Shown here: in pieces, positions 33,682-41,478 of the stretch
Numbering within the stretch: position 1 is the stretch's first letter
How the letters are laid out: the number at the start of each line of letters is the position of its first letter
Assembly (NCBI GenBank): GCA_035461525.1
Contig: DATHVD010000048.1
Location: 1 to 64,000, forward strand
Direction of reading: 5' to 3'
Length of the DNA: 64,000 bases
Source: JAIBJN01 sp035461525
Lineage (GTDB): Bacteria; Actinomycetota; Thermoleophilia; Gaiellales; Gaiellaceae
Position numbers and translations under genes: made by a program
Notes under the pieces: model-generated
The model's input: only the letters and a program-made list of their open reading frames with translations
Told to the model about the DNA's origin: nothing
The model's database searches: none

Positions 33682-33763
33682 AGGGTTCGGCGGAATACCG
33701 CTCGTCGTCGGGAGCGACCAGCGCGGCCCAACGGCACAGCATGCATTTCGTCAAGCCTTCCTA

Positions 33764-35190
33764 CTAGTAGCTCAGACCTTCCTGATCGCCACGAGCGAGG
33801 GCGCAGACGGGCACGCCCGGAAAGCCGAGGGGGATCCCGCCAACCCGATGGACTTCAGTCCTCGTGGCCGCACGGGGAACAGGACGGAGCGCGATGAGGA
33901 CGCTGCGGCGGTCGTTCGGCAGCACCTCGCAGTCCTCGGCCCTCGGGACGCGGAACTGCGCCAGCGTCCCTCCGACCTGGGAGACGATGTTGTCCTCCAC
34001 CCAGCGCGTGGTGAACGCGCACGCCTCCGGGTTGCTCGTGTCGAGCGGGTGCCAGACGCCCGTGCCCGAGTCCACGCTCGGGTCGTTGGCCGTCGGTAGC
34101 CACTGGGCGACGTAGAGCTGCCCGTCGGCGAGGAGCTTCATCGCCTCCGACCTCGGCATCCCGGCGGTACGGCTTTGTTGGAGACGTACTTGAAGAACAT
34201 GCCGTCCGCCGCGGGCGCGTCGTCGCCCGTGGAGGCGGTCATGTGGCCGCTCGGGCCGTCGGCGATGGCGACGTTCTCGTGGTGGATGCGGCCGAGCGAG
34301 GTGTGCTTCACGGCCTCGCCGGTGAACGGGTCGATCTCGGTGACGTAGCTGTAGTACGGCTTCTCGATCGCCGGGCCGGTGCCGAGCGCGTTCGTCCCCG
34401 GCTCGCCGACGTAGTAGTTGATTCCCTCCTCGCTCTGATCGTCCCTGATCCAGCCGGTCGAGAAGACGAGCGGGACGCCGCGCTTCAGCCCGAAGCTCTG
34501 CGCGGGTTCTCCTCGCAGGTCAGGATCGTGTCCCAGGGCGTGTGGCAGCCGGAGCAGTTGCCGAGCGTGCCGAGCACCTAGTCGCCTTCGGGCAGGAGCC
34601 CGGAGCCGACGACCGGTCCGGTGTACGGGATCTCGGGGCCGTCGGCGTAGATGCGCCGGTTGTAGGCCGATCCCCACACTGCTCCCAGCCGTTCTTGCCG
34701 AGCTTGATGTGGACGATCGAGCCGCCCAGCTCCTCCTTCTCCCGCTTCATGAGCGACCTGTACGGCTCGATGCGGGGGTCCCAGAGGGCGTTGTTGGCGG
34801 GGGTGTTCACCCAGTCCGTCGTGAAGAAGGGGACGAGGTACTCGTGGCTGACGAAGATCAGCCCCTCGTCCTCCTTGTTCCGGAGCGGGAACCACGCCGA
34901 GTAGTCGCAGTTGTAGCCGAAGCGGAGGCCGGGGCCGAACTCGTCGCCCCACTCGAGGACGATGTCGAGCGCGTAGCCGTCCGGTATCTGCAGCTCGTCG
35001 GTGGCGCTCGGCGCGATCGCCCTGAAGTCCGTGAACCGCCCTCTCCGCCGGCGCCGGCCAGGCTCGGGAGCGCTCCAGCCCAGGTGGCGGCGGCGGCGGC
35101 AATGCCCTTATGAGGGCGCGCCGCGACATCGGCGTCTTGAACGCGGAGTCGAAGCAGTTCTCCTTTCGAACCCCCTCTGTTCGAGAGCAA
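33764..35190 (-). pseudogene. PhoX/DUF839 alkaline phosphatase, multiply frameshifted
   Basis: Pieces in three minus-strand frames assemble into one PhoX-like protein: signal region SRRALIRA then ATWAGALPSLAGAG; FRAIAPSATDELQIPDGYAL; LRFGYNCDYSAWFPLRNK; LIFVSHEYLVPFF; GGSIVHIKLGKNGWEQ; VWGSAYNRRIYADGPEIPY; LGNCSGCHTPWDTILTCEEN; GRIHHENVAIADG; MPRSEAMKLLADGQLYVAQW. About five one-base frameshifts and one nonsense codon (TAG at 34578-34580) separate them. PhoX enzymes are Tat-exported Ca/Fe phosphatases acting on phosphate esters. All neighbours are intact, so this is most likely a real pseudogene, though a local sequence-quality problem cannot be excluded. Confidence 0.75.
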
Positions 35191-35200
35191 GAGAGCGATT

Positions 35201-36202
35201 CTAGACGGGGAGGAGCAGATCGAGAAATGCGCCGGGATCGCGACGCGTCCGCTCGGCGGCGGCGGGCCGCCGACCGAGCTCGAGCGCGTCGGGATCCTCG
35301 AGACGGCGGAGCCTTCCCTCGCGGAGGAGCGCTTCGTCCACCGCGCCGATTCGGCCGGCGAACGTCGTGTAGACGGGGACGCCGAGGGCGACGGCTTCGC
35401 GGTTCATCGTCCCGCCCGCCGAGACCACGAGGTCGGCCAGCGCGACGAGGCTCTGCGCGTCGACCGCGCCCGCGGGGACGATCAGCGACGGAAGTTCGAG
35501 CCCGAGGGCCCAGTCGCGCTGCTCGTCGGTGCGCGGGACCACGACCGTCTGCACGTCCTCGCGCCGACCCAGGCGCTCGAGGAGGCGCGGGAAGACGGGG
35601 TTCCCGTGCCGGTGGTAGGAGGCGAGGTCGGGAGGAGTGCGCACGACGACGAGGATTCGCCCACGGTCGACGCCTAGCGCGGCGAGCACGCCGTCGTCCG
35701 GCTCGAAGTCGGCCAGGTAGTACTCCTCCTTCAAGCCCGGGTAGCGGCGGAGCTTCGGCGGGCGGACGCCGTACCGCTCCAGCCGCTCGGGCGGGATCGT
35801 CTCGGGGACGAGCACGACGTTGGCGGCACGGCAGCCGAGCTGGTGCTGGAGGGTGGCGAACTCGTAGTCGAACGTGGTCGCGCAGGGGACCCGGAGCGTC
35901 CGGGCGGCCATCGTCAGGTGGTGGGAGGCGTGCGCGAGCGCAGCGTCGAAGCGCCGCCCGCGTGCCCAGCGGAGGAGCCCGGCGACCCGCGTCGCCATCG
36001 TTCCGAGTTTCCCGGCCGCCGAGCGGCCGCCGTGGCGGCCGATCACCTCGGCCTCGATCTCGTGCAGCTCGAGCAGCGGCACCGTCTGCCCGCTCACGCG
36101 TGTCGTCACCTCGACCTCGGCGCCGCGCTCGCGCAGGACGGCGATGAGCGGCCGGAAGACGAGCACGTGCGCCGGCGCCGTGATGTCGATCCAGACTCGC
36201 AT
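35201..36202 (-). CDS. DUF354 family glycosyltransferase-like protein
   Basis: 333 residues. The DUF354 N-terminus MRVWIDITAPAHVLVFRPLI, then DAALAHASHHLTMAARTLRVP, TFDYEFATLQHQL and VVSAGGTMNREAVALGVPVYT are typical of this GT-B like family, often encoded with surface polysaccharide genes. Donor and acceptor are unknown. It is divergent from the LysR gene with 51 bases between them, and its stop lies just beyond the PhoX pseudogene. Confidence 0.85.
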   Translation of the reverse strand: MRVWIDITAPAHVLVFRPLIAVLRERGAEVEVTTRVSGQTVPLLELHEIEAEVIGRHGGRSAAGKLGTMATRVAGLLRWARGRRFDAALAHASHHLTMAARTLRVPCATTFDYEFATLQHQLGCRAANVVLVPETIPPERLERYGVRPPKLRRYPGLKEEYYLADFEPDDGVLAALGVDRGRILVVVRTPPDLASYHRHGNPVFPRLLERLGRREDVQTVVVPRTDEQRDWALGLELPSLIVPAGAVDAQSLVALADLVVSAGGTMNREAVALGVPVYTTFAGRIGAVDEALLREGRLRRLEDPDALELGRRPAAAERTRRDPGAFLDLLLPV

Positions 36203-36239
36203 CGAGGGCGGAGTCTACGGGCCGACCGTCGGACGCCGC

Positions 36240-36255
36240 TATAAGATGCGCTTAT
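36240..36255 (+). promoter_or_regulatory. LysR promoter with T-N11-A palindrome
   Basis: The -10-like TATAAG (36240-36245) is followed by 8 bases and ATG 36254. The same bases form the perfect inverted repeat ATAAG-ATGCG-CTTAT (36241-36255), a T-N11-A type LysR box. It overlaps the -10 element and the first codon, which predicts negative autoregulation. It also lies in the divergent gap to the DUF354 gene. Confidence 0.5.
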
Positions 36256-37147
36256 GGACACGCGTCAGCTTGCCGCCTTCTGCGCCGTCGTCGACCGCAA
36301 GAGCTTCTCGCAGGCCGCCGAGCGGCTCGGGGTGACGCAGCCCGCCGTCAGCCTCCAGGTGCGCTCGCTCGAGGAGCGGCTCGGGCAGCAGCTCCTCGAC
36401 CGCTCCGGCCGGTCGGTCGAGCCGACGGAAGCCGGCAGCCGGCTCTACCGAAACGCCCAGCGTCTGCTCCAGCTCGAGGCCCAGCTTCTCGAGGACGTCG
36501 CCGCCGCCGACGGCGGCCGCCTCGTCGGGACGCTGGCTCTCGCTGCGTCGACGGGGCCCGGCTCGCACCTCGTCCCGCTCCTCCTCTGCGAGTTCCAGCG
36601 CGGCCATCCGGACCTGCGCGTCGCGCTCACGATCTCCGACACGTTCTCCGTGATCGAGCGGGTCGCCGCCCGGGAGCTCGAGCTCGGCGTGGTCGGCGCG
36701 CTCCGGCGCCACCGCTCGCTCGTCTTCGAGCCGCTCGCGCGGGACGAGATCGTCCTGGCCGTTCCCTCGGGCCATCCGGCCGCGGGCGCGGAGCTCTCCC
36801 TCGACGAGCTGCGCGCCGAGACGCTGATCGTGATGCAGGAGGGCGCCGGCGTTCGCCAGGTCGTCGAGGAGGAGCTCCGCCGCGCCGGCCTGCGCCTCGG
36901 CTCGCTCGACTCGAAGCTCGAGCTCGGTCTGCAGGAATCCGTGAAGAGCGCCGTCGCGGCAGGGTACGGCGTGACGTTCATCTCACGGATGGCCGTCGAG
37001 GGCGAGCTCGCGGCGGGCACGCTCGCCGCGGCGCGGGTCGCCGGCATCGAGCCTTCGCGGCAGCTGTACGTCGTCCGCGCGAAGGGCCGTCCGCCGACCC
37101 GCGCCGCCGACGCGCTCCTCGCCTTCGCCCGGGAGCGGCTTCCGTGA
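36254..37147 (+). CDS. LysR family transcriptional regulator
   Basis: 297 residues. N-terminal winged helix-turn-helix (QLAAFCAVVDRKSFSQAAERLGVTQPAVS... , residues about 5-60) and a C-terminal effector-binding domain (about 90-297). The effector is unknown. The downstream dehydrogenase gene overlaps its stop by four bases (GTGA), so in this case the regulator is co-transcribed with a likely target rather than divergent from it. Confidence 0.93.
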   Translation: MDTRQLAAFCAVVDRKSFSQAAERLGVTQPAVSLQVRSLEERLGQQLLDRSGRSVEPTEAGSRLYRNAQRLLQLEAQLLEDVAAADGGRLVGTLALAASTGPGSHLVPLLLCEFQRGHPDLRVALTISDTFSVIERVAARELELGVVGALRRHRSLVFEPLARDEIVLAVPSGHPAAGAELSLDELRAETLIVMQEGAGVRQVVEEELRRAGLRLGSLDSKLELGLQESVKSAVAAGYGVTFISRMAVEGELAAGTLAAARVAGIEPSRQLYVVRAKGRPPTRAADALLAFARERLP

Positions 37148-38121
37148 TCGTCCGCTGGGGCCTCGACGGGTACGACGGCCTTCTGGCCGAGCTCGGCATC
37201 GTGCGGCCGCTCGTCGTCACGAGCAAGCGCTGGGCGAGCCTCGAACTGCCCGCGCGCCGCGTCTACGACGGCGTTCGCCGCCACGCCCCAATGGGGACAG
37301 TGCAGGAGGCGATCGCGGCTGCCGAGGGCGCCGACGGGCTCGTCGCCGTCGGCGGCGGGAGCGCTATCGACACGGCCAAGGCGGTGAGCGCCGAGACCGG
37401 GCTCCCGGTCGTCTCTGTCCCGACCACCTACGCCGGCGCGGAGTGGGCGCGGGGCTTCGGCGTCCGCGACGAGGAGCAGGGCGTGAAGGTGAGCGGCGGT
37501 GGAGCGCACCTCGCCGGGATCCTCTACGAGCCCGAGCTGACGCTCGGCCTGCCGCCCGCGGAGAGCGGCGGCACCGCGCTGAACGCGCTCGCTCACTGCG
37601 CCGAAGCGCTCTACGTGCGCGGCCGCAACCCGGACGCCGATCGCGAAGCCCTCGCCGGCGCTCCGCTCATCGCCGGGGCGCTTCCGCGTGTGCTGGCGGA
37701 CGGGAGCGACCGTGAGGCTCGGCGCGAGCTGCTCGAGGGCGCCATGCACGCCGGCGCGGCCCTCGGCGGCGCGGGCCTCGGCCTCGGCCACGCGATGGCG
37801 CAGGCGCTCGGCGGCCGCTACGGCGTCTCCCACGGGGCCGCAAACGCCGTGTGCCTCCCGCCCGCCCTCCGCTTCAACGAGCCGGAGGCCGCGGAGGAGG
37901 TGGCCCGTTTCGGCGAGGGGATCGGCGCGCCCGGCGACGCGCCGGGGAAGGTGGAGGAGCTCGCGCGACTCGCCGGCTTCGAGCGACTGCGGGATCTCGG
38001 CGTCCCCGAGAAGGAGCTGTCGCTCGTCGCCGAGGCTGCGGCCCTGCGGGCCGGAGCGAAGGCGAACCCGCGCGAGGCATCCCCGGCGGAGATCGCCGAG
38101 CTCCTCCGCAGCGTCTGGTAG
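37144..38121 (+). CDS. Iron-containing alcohol dehydrogenase/maleylacetate reductase-like
   Basis: 325 residues. Short iron-ADH fold: NAD-binding GLVAVGGGSAIDTAKAVSA and PVVSVPTTYAGAEW, then the metal-site region LNALAHCAEALY and GLGHAMAQALGGRYGVSHGAAN. Size and the PTTYAGAE motif fit maleylacetate reductase, which ends aromatic ring-cleavage pathways. No other ring-cleavage gene lies nearby, so the substrate is uncertain. Regulated most likely by the overlapping LysR gene. Confidence 0.83.
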   Translation: MIVRWGLDGYDGLLAELGIVRPLVVTSKRWASLELPARRVYDGVRRHAPMGTVQEAIAAAEGADGLVAVGGGSAIDTAKAVSAETGLPVVSVPTTYAGAEWARGFGVRDEEQGVKVSGGGAHLAGILYEPELTLGLPPAESGGTALNALAHCAEALYVRGRNPDADREALAGAPLIAGALPRVLADGSDREARRELLEGAMHAGAALGGAGLGLGHAMAQALGGRYGVSHGAANAVCLPPALRFNEPEAAEEVARFGEGIGAPGDAPGKVEELARLAGFERLRDLGVPEKELSLVAEAAALRAGAKANPREASPAEIAELLRSVW

Positions 38122-38134
38122 AGCCGCGATCGGG

Positions 38135-38140
38135 CAGAAT
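38135..38140 (+). promoter_or_regulatory. -10-like element CAGAAT before the duplicated-domain gene
   Basis: CAGAAT is followed by 7 bases and ATG 38148, the same spacing as other leaderless sites. The first base departs from the TANNNT pattern. Confidence 0.4.
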
Positions 38141-38147
38141 GGCGTCG

Positions 38148-38792
38148 ATGGACGACTGGCGCCTCACCGTTGACTTCGACGAGGAGGGGGACGGGACACA
38201 GCTCGTCGAGCGGCTCGCGGCTCTCCGGCTGGAGGCCGCGGAGCGCGACCGCCTCGGCGGCCGGGTCGCCGTCAGCCGGTCCGGCGGCCGCGTCTTCCTC
38301 TATGCGGACGACGAGTCGTTCGCCCGCGAGGCCGAGGGAGTCGTCCGTCAGCTTCTCGCCGCCGAGGGGCGCGAGGCCGGCATCGTCCTCGAGCGCTGGC
38401 ATCCGATCGAGCAGGAGTGGAGGGACGCGGGCGTCCCGCTGCCGCGGAGCGAGTCGGAGGTGCGGGCCGAGCACGAGCGTCAGCAGGCGCGCGAGGCCGC
38501 CCATTCCCGCGAGACCGGGCACGCGGAGTGGGAGGTGCGCGTCTCCTTGGCGAGCCGGGAGGCGACGGCCGAGCTGGCCGAGCGGCTCGAGGGAGACGGC
38601 TTTCCGGTCGTGCGCCGCTCGACGTTCCTGCTCGTGGGCGCGGTCAACCACGATCAGGCCGTCGAGCTGGCCGAGCGGCTGCGTGGGGACGTGCCCGAGG
38701 GCGCGGCTGTCGAGGTCGAGCCCGGCGGCGGCATGGTCTGGGAGGTCACGCCCCAGAACCCGTTCGCCGTCTTCGGCGGCCTGGGCGCCTGA
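38148..38792 (+). CDS. Hypothetical protein with two repeated alpha/beta modules
   Basis: 214 residues from ATG 38148 (ATG 38139 gives three more). Module 1 (about 1-78): DDWRLTVDFDEEGDGTQL, RVAVSRSGGRVFLYADDES, REAEGVVRQLLAAEG. Module 2 (about 128-200): AEWEVRVSLASREATAELA, FPVVRRSTFLLVGAVNHDQ, VELAERLRGDVPEG. Both show a Trp-led strand, helix, two strands, helix order, which suggests an internal duplication. They are joined by a charged linker of about 45 residues. No family recognised; soluble. Confidence 0.7.
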   Translation: MDDWRLTVDFDEEGDGTQLVERLAALRLEAAERDRLGGRVAVSRSGGRVFLYADDESFAREAEGVVRQLLAAEGREAGIVLERWHPIEQEWRDAGVPLPRSESEVRAEHERQQAREAAHSRETGHAEWEVRVSLASREATAELAERLEGDGFPVVRRSTFLLVGAVNHDQAVELAERLRGDVPEGAAVEVEPGGGMVWEVTPQNPFAVFGGLGA

Positions 38793-38812
38793 CGGCGAGG
38801 GCGCGCGTGCGC

Positions 38813-38849
38813 TAGTCTTCGGCCGTCCCGGTCCCGCGAGGAAAGGAGG
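38813..38849 (+). promoter_or_regulatory. Promoter -10 and strong ribosome binding site of a leader peptide
   Basis: TAGTCT (38813-38818) is a likely -10 element. AAAGGAGG (38842-38849), the strongest Shine-Dalgarno match in the window, lies 7 bases before ATG 38857. This is the one clearly leadered arrangement near rsgA. Confidence 0.5.
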
Positions 38850-38856
38850 GCGAGCG

Positions 38857-38910
38857 ATGTTCGAGAGTGCGGAAGCTGCGCCCCCGCGCGGTCCGGCCGT
38901 CTTCGGCTGA
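38857..38910 (+). CDS. Putative 17-residue peptide ahead of rsgA
   Basis: The frame encodes MFESAEAAPPRGPAVFG and ends at TGA 38908-38910. Its start has an optimal ribosome binding site. The first codons resemble the true rsgA start 153 bases downstream (GTG TTC GAG GAA CTC GAA GCG), as if the initiation region had been duplicated. It could be a regulatory leader peptide or the relic of an old start. No other support. Confidence 0.4.
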   Translation: MFESAEAAPPRGPAVFG

Positions 38911-39009
38911 GCGCGCCGATCCCAGGCACCAGACCGTCGCTTGGGCTCCCGCGACCGACTGCGCGTGAGCCCGCGTCGTTCGTCCCTGCCGAAGAGAAGG
39001 AGCTCTGGA

Positions 39010-40059
39010 GTGTTCGAGGAACTCGAAGCGCTCGGGTGGAGCCCGAGCCGCGAGCAGGAATTCGCCCCGCACGCCGCGCTCGGCCGTGCGCCGGCGAGAG
39101 TCGCCGCCCAGCACCGCGGGGCGTACGTCGTCCACGCCGCGCGGGGGGAGCAGCCGGCGGAGGTCGCCGGCCGGCTGCGGCACGAGGCCGGCCCCGCCGG
39201 CCTTCCCGCCGTGGGCGACTGGGTCGCCCTCCGCGACGAGAGCCAGACGGCCCCGATCGAGGCCGTCCTGGAGCGCCGGACGGCGTTCTCCCGCAAGGCC
39301 GCGGGCGAGGAAACCGTGGAGCAGGTTGTCGCGGCGAACGTCGACGTCGTCCTCCTCGTCAGCGCGTTCGGCGGCGACCTCAACGTTCGCCGGATCGAGC
39401 GCTACCTGGCCGCGGCCTGGGAGAGCGGCGCCACGCCCGCGATCGTCCTGAACAAGAGCGATCTCGCCGGCGACCCGGCCGAGATCGCCGAGGTGGAGGC
39501 GGTCGCGCTCGGCGTGCCCGTCCATGTCGTCAGCGCCGTGGACGGGACGGGTGTCGCCGAGCTCGCAGCCTATGCGGAGGGCGGGCGCACCATCGCCCTG
39601 CTCGGCTCGTCGGGCGTGGGCAAGTCGTCGCTCGTGAACCTCCTGCTCGGAGAGGAGCGCCAGCAGGTGGCCGGGCTCCGCGGCGACGGCAAGGGCCGGC
39701 ACACGACCACGTACCGCGAGCTCCTCCTACTGCCGGGCGGGGGGCTCGTCCTGGACACGCCGGGGATGCGCGAGCTCGCCCTCTGGGACGCCGGAGCGGG
39801 GATGGAGGAGACGTTCGCGGACGTGACGGAGCTGGCCTCGGCCTGCCGGTTCCGCGACTGCGCGCACGAGGAAGAGCCCGGCTGCGCGGTCGCCGCCGCC
39901 CTCGCCGACGGCCGGCTCGACCCCGCACGGCTCGAGAGCTACCGGAAGCTCCAGCGTGAGCTTCGGCACCTGGAGACGAAGGCCGACCCGCGCGCCCTCG
40001 CGGAAGCCCGCAAGCGCCGCCGCCGTTTCGCCCGCTCCATGCGGAAGGGCTCCTGGTGA
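39010..40059 (+). CDS. rsgA: Ribosome small subunit-dependent GTPase A
   Basis: 349 residues. Circularly permuted GTPase that assists 30S maturation. The G motifs appear in permuted order: NKSD (148-151), GSSGVGKSS (199-207), DTPG (249-252). An OB fold precedes them and a C-terminal zinc knuckle follows (C279, C284, H286, C292 in CRFRDCAHEEEPGC). GTG 39010 was chosen because AAGGAG (38997-39002) is 7 bases upstream. Confidence 0.95.
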   Translation: MFEELEALGWSPSREQEFAPHAALGRAPARVAAQHRGAYVVHAARGEQPAEVAGRLRHEAGPAGLPAVGDWVALRDESQTAPIEAVLERRTAFSRKAAGEETVEQVVAANVDVVLLVSAFGGDLNVRRIERYLAAAWESGATPAIVLNKSDLAGDPAEIAEVEAVALGVPVHVVSAVDGTGVAELAAYAEGGRTIALLGSSGVGKSSLVNLLLGEERQQVAGLRGDGKGRHTTTYRELLLLPGGGLVLDTPGMRELALWDAGAGMEETFADVTELASACRFRDCAHEEEPGCAVAAALADGRLDPARLESYRKLQRELRHLETKADPRALAEARKRRRRFARSMRKGSW

Positions 40060-40068
40060 GGGAGAAGG

Positions 40069-41376
40069 ATGGAGCTCCAGCCGACCCCCGAGCTCGAGTC
40101 GCGGCCGCGCGCCGCGCGGCTCGCCGTTCTGCGGCCCCTGCGGATCAGGGACTTCGCGCTGCTCTGGACCGGGGCGACCGTCTCGCTCCTGGGCGACGGG
40201 ATCTTCGTCGTGGCGATCGCGTGGCAGGTGTACGAGATCTCGAACTCGCCGAGCGCGCTGTCGCTCGTCGGCCTCGCGTGGACGCTCCCGCTCGCCGTCT
40301 TCCTCCTCGCGGGCGGGATCGTCTCCGACCGCTTCGACCGCCGCCGCGTGATGATCGCCGCCGACATCCTGCGGGCGGCCGCGGTGGGGGCGATCGCCGT
40401 CCTCTCGCTCACGGGCCACCTCCGCCTCTGGCACCTGATCGCGCTCGCCGTCGTCTACGGCTCCGGTGAGGCCTTCTTCGGGCCGGCGTTCAGCGCCATC
40501 GTCCCGCAGATCGTCCCCCGCCGGCTCCTGCTGGAGGCCAACTCGCTCGACCAGTTCATCCGGCCCTTCGCATTCCGGCTCGTCGGCCCCGCCGTGGGCG
40601 GCTGGCTCGTCGCCGCCTTCGGCTCCGGCACGGCGTTCGCCATCGACGGCGTCACCTTCCTCGCTTCCGCCGTCGCCGTCGCGCTGATGGCGCCTCGGCC
40701 CCTTCCGCGAGAAGGGATGGGCGCGAGCGTGGTCGCGGAGATCCGCGAGGGCCTGCGCTTCGTCCGCGCGCACACGTGGCTGTGGGGGACGCTCCTCGCA
40801 GCCGCGATCTCCCTGCTCGCGTTCTGGGGCCCGGTCGAGGTGCTGCTGCCGTACCGGATCCGGAACGAGCTCGGCGGCGGCGCGGACGACTTCGGATTCG
40901 TGCTCGCGGTCGGCGGCGTCGGCTCGATCGTCGCCGCGCTCGTCCTCGGCCAGCGGGGGATGCCGCGCCGGCACATCACCGTCATGTACTCGACCTGGGT
41001 CGCGGGCGGCTTCCTCCTCGTCGGCTTCGGGCTGGCGACCGCCCTCTGGCACGCGATGGCGGTCAGCTTCCTCCAGGGCGGCCTCTTCACGGCCGGGCTC
41101 GTGATCTGGGGGACGCTCATGCACGCGCTCGTCCCCACGCGCCTGCTCGGCCGCGTCACGAGCCTCGACTGGTTCGTCTCGACGAGCCTCGTCCCCGTGT
41201 CGTTCGCGCTCACAGGCCCGGTCGCGGCCGGGATCGGGGCCGAGGCGACGCTGATCGGCGCCGGTCTCGTCGCCGGCGCGGTCACGCTCGCGTGTTTCTT
41301 CCTCCCGGGCATGCGGGACACGGAGCGAAGCGGCGTCCTCCGGGGCGCCCTCGCCGACCCTGTCGTACCCGAGTAA
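40069..41376 (+). CDS. MFS transporter
   Basis: 435 residues, about 11-12 transmembrane helices. After the first helix pair comes the MFS loop GIVSDRFDRRRVMIAADILR. FALLWTGATVSLLGDGIFVVAIAWQVYE and LVEANS-like EANSLDQFIRPFAFRLVGPAVGG are typical of the MFS_3/enterobactin-exporter branch. Substrate unknown. ATG 40069 has GGGAGAAGG upstream. Stands alone after rsgA. Confidence 0.88.
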   Translation: MELQPTPELESRPRAARLAVLRPLRIRDFALLWTGATVSLLGDGIFVVAIAWQVYEISNSPSALSLVGLAWTLPLAVFLLAGGIVSDRFDRRRVMIAADILRAAAVGAIAVLSLTGHLRLWHLIALAVVYGSGEAFFGPAFSAIVPQIVPRRLLLEANSLDQFIRPFAFRLVGPAVGGWLVAAFGSGTAFAIDGVTFLASAVAVALMAPRPLPREGMGASVVAEIREGLRFVRAHTWLWGTLLAAAISLLAFWGPVEVLLPYRIRNELGGGADDFGFVLAVGGVGSIVAALVLGQRGMPRRHITVMYSTWVAGGFLLVGFGLATALWHAMAVSFLQGGLFTAGLVIWGTLMHALVPTRLLGRVTSLDWFVSTSLVPVSFALTGPVAAGIGAEATLIGAGLVAGAVTLACFFLPGMRDTERSGVLRGALADPVVPE

Positions 41377-41478
41377 CAGGCTGTTGCTAGGGGCCCTTCC
41401 GGGGGCCGGTGGCGACCGCCAAGAGATAAGAAACGCAAATGAATGAGATTAGAGACACGGTGGTATAGTCCGACCGTC
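41377..41478 (+). promoter_or_regulatory. Promoter region of the fumarase-sulfate operon
   Basis: A 102-base gap with a marked drop in GC between about 41420 and 41470 (AAGAGATAAG, AAATGAATGAGATTAG). TATAGT (41464-41469) is the best -10 hexamer in the window and is 9 bases before GTG 41479. No good -35 was found at the normal distance. It would drive seven tightly packed genes to 47401. Confidence 0.55.

Noticed and set aside
34520..34580. CSGCH in the PhoX remnant as a cytochrome c haem site
   Set aside because: It lies inside the conserved PhoX NCxGxxTPW segment and in a decayed gene; a chance match.
41394..41411. GGCCC/GGGCC hairpin after the MFS gene as a terminator
   Set aside because: The stem is only five base pairs with no U-tract; too weak to call.
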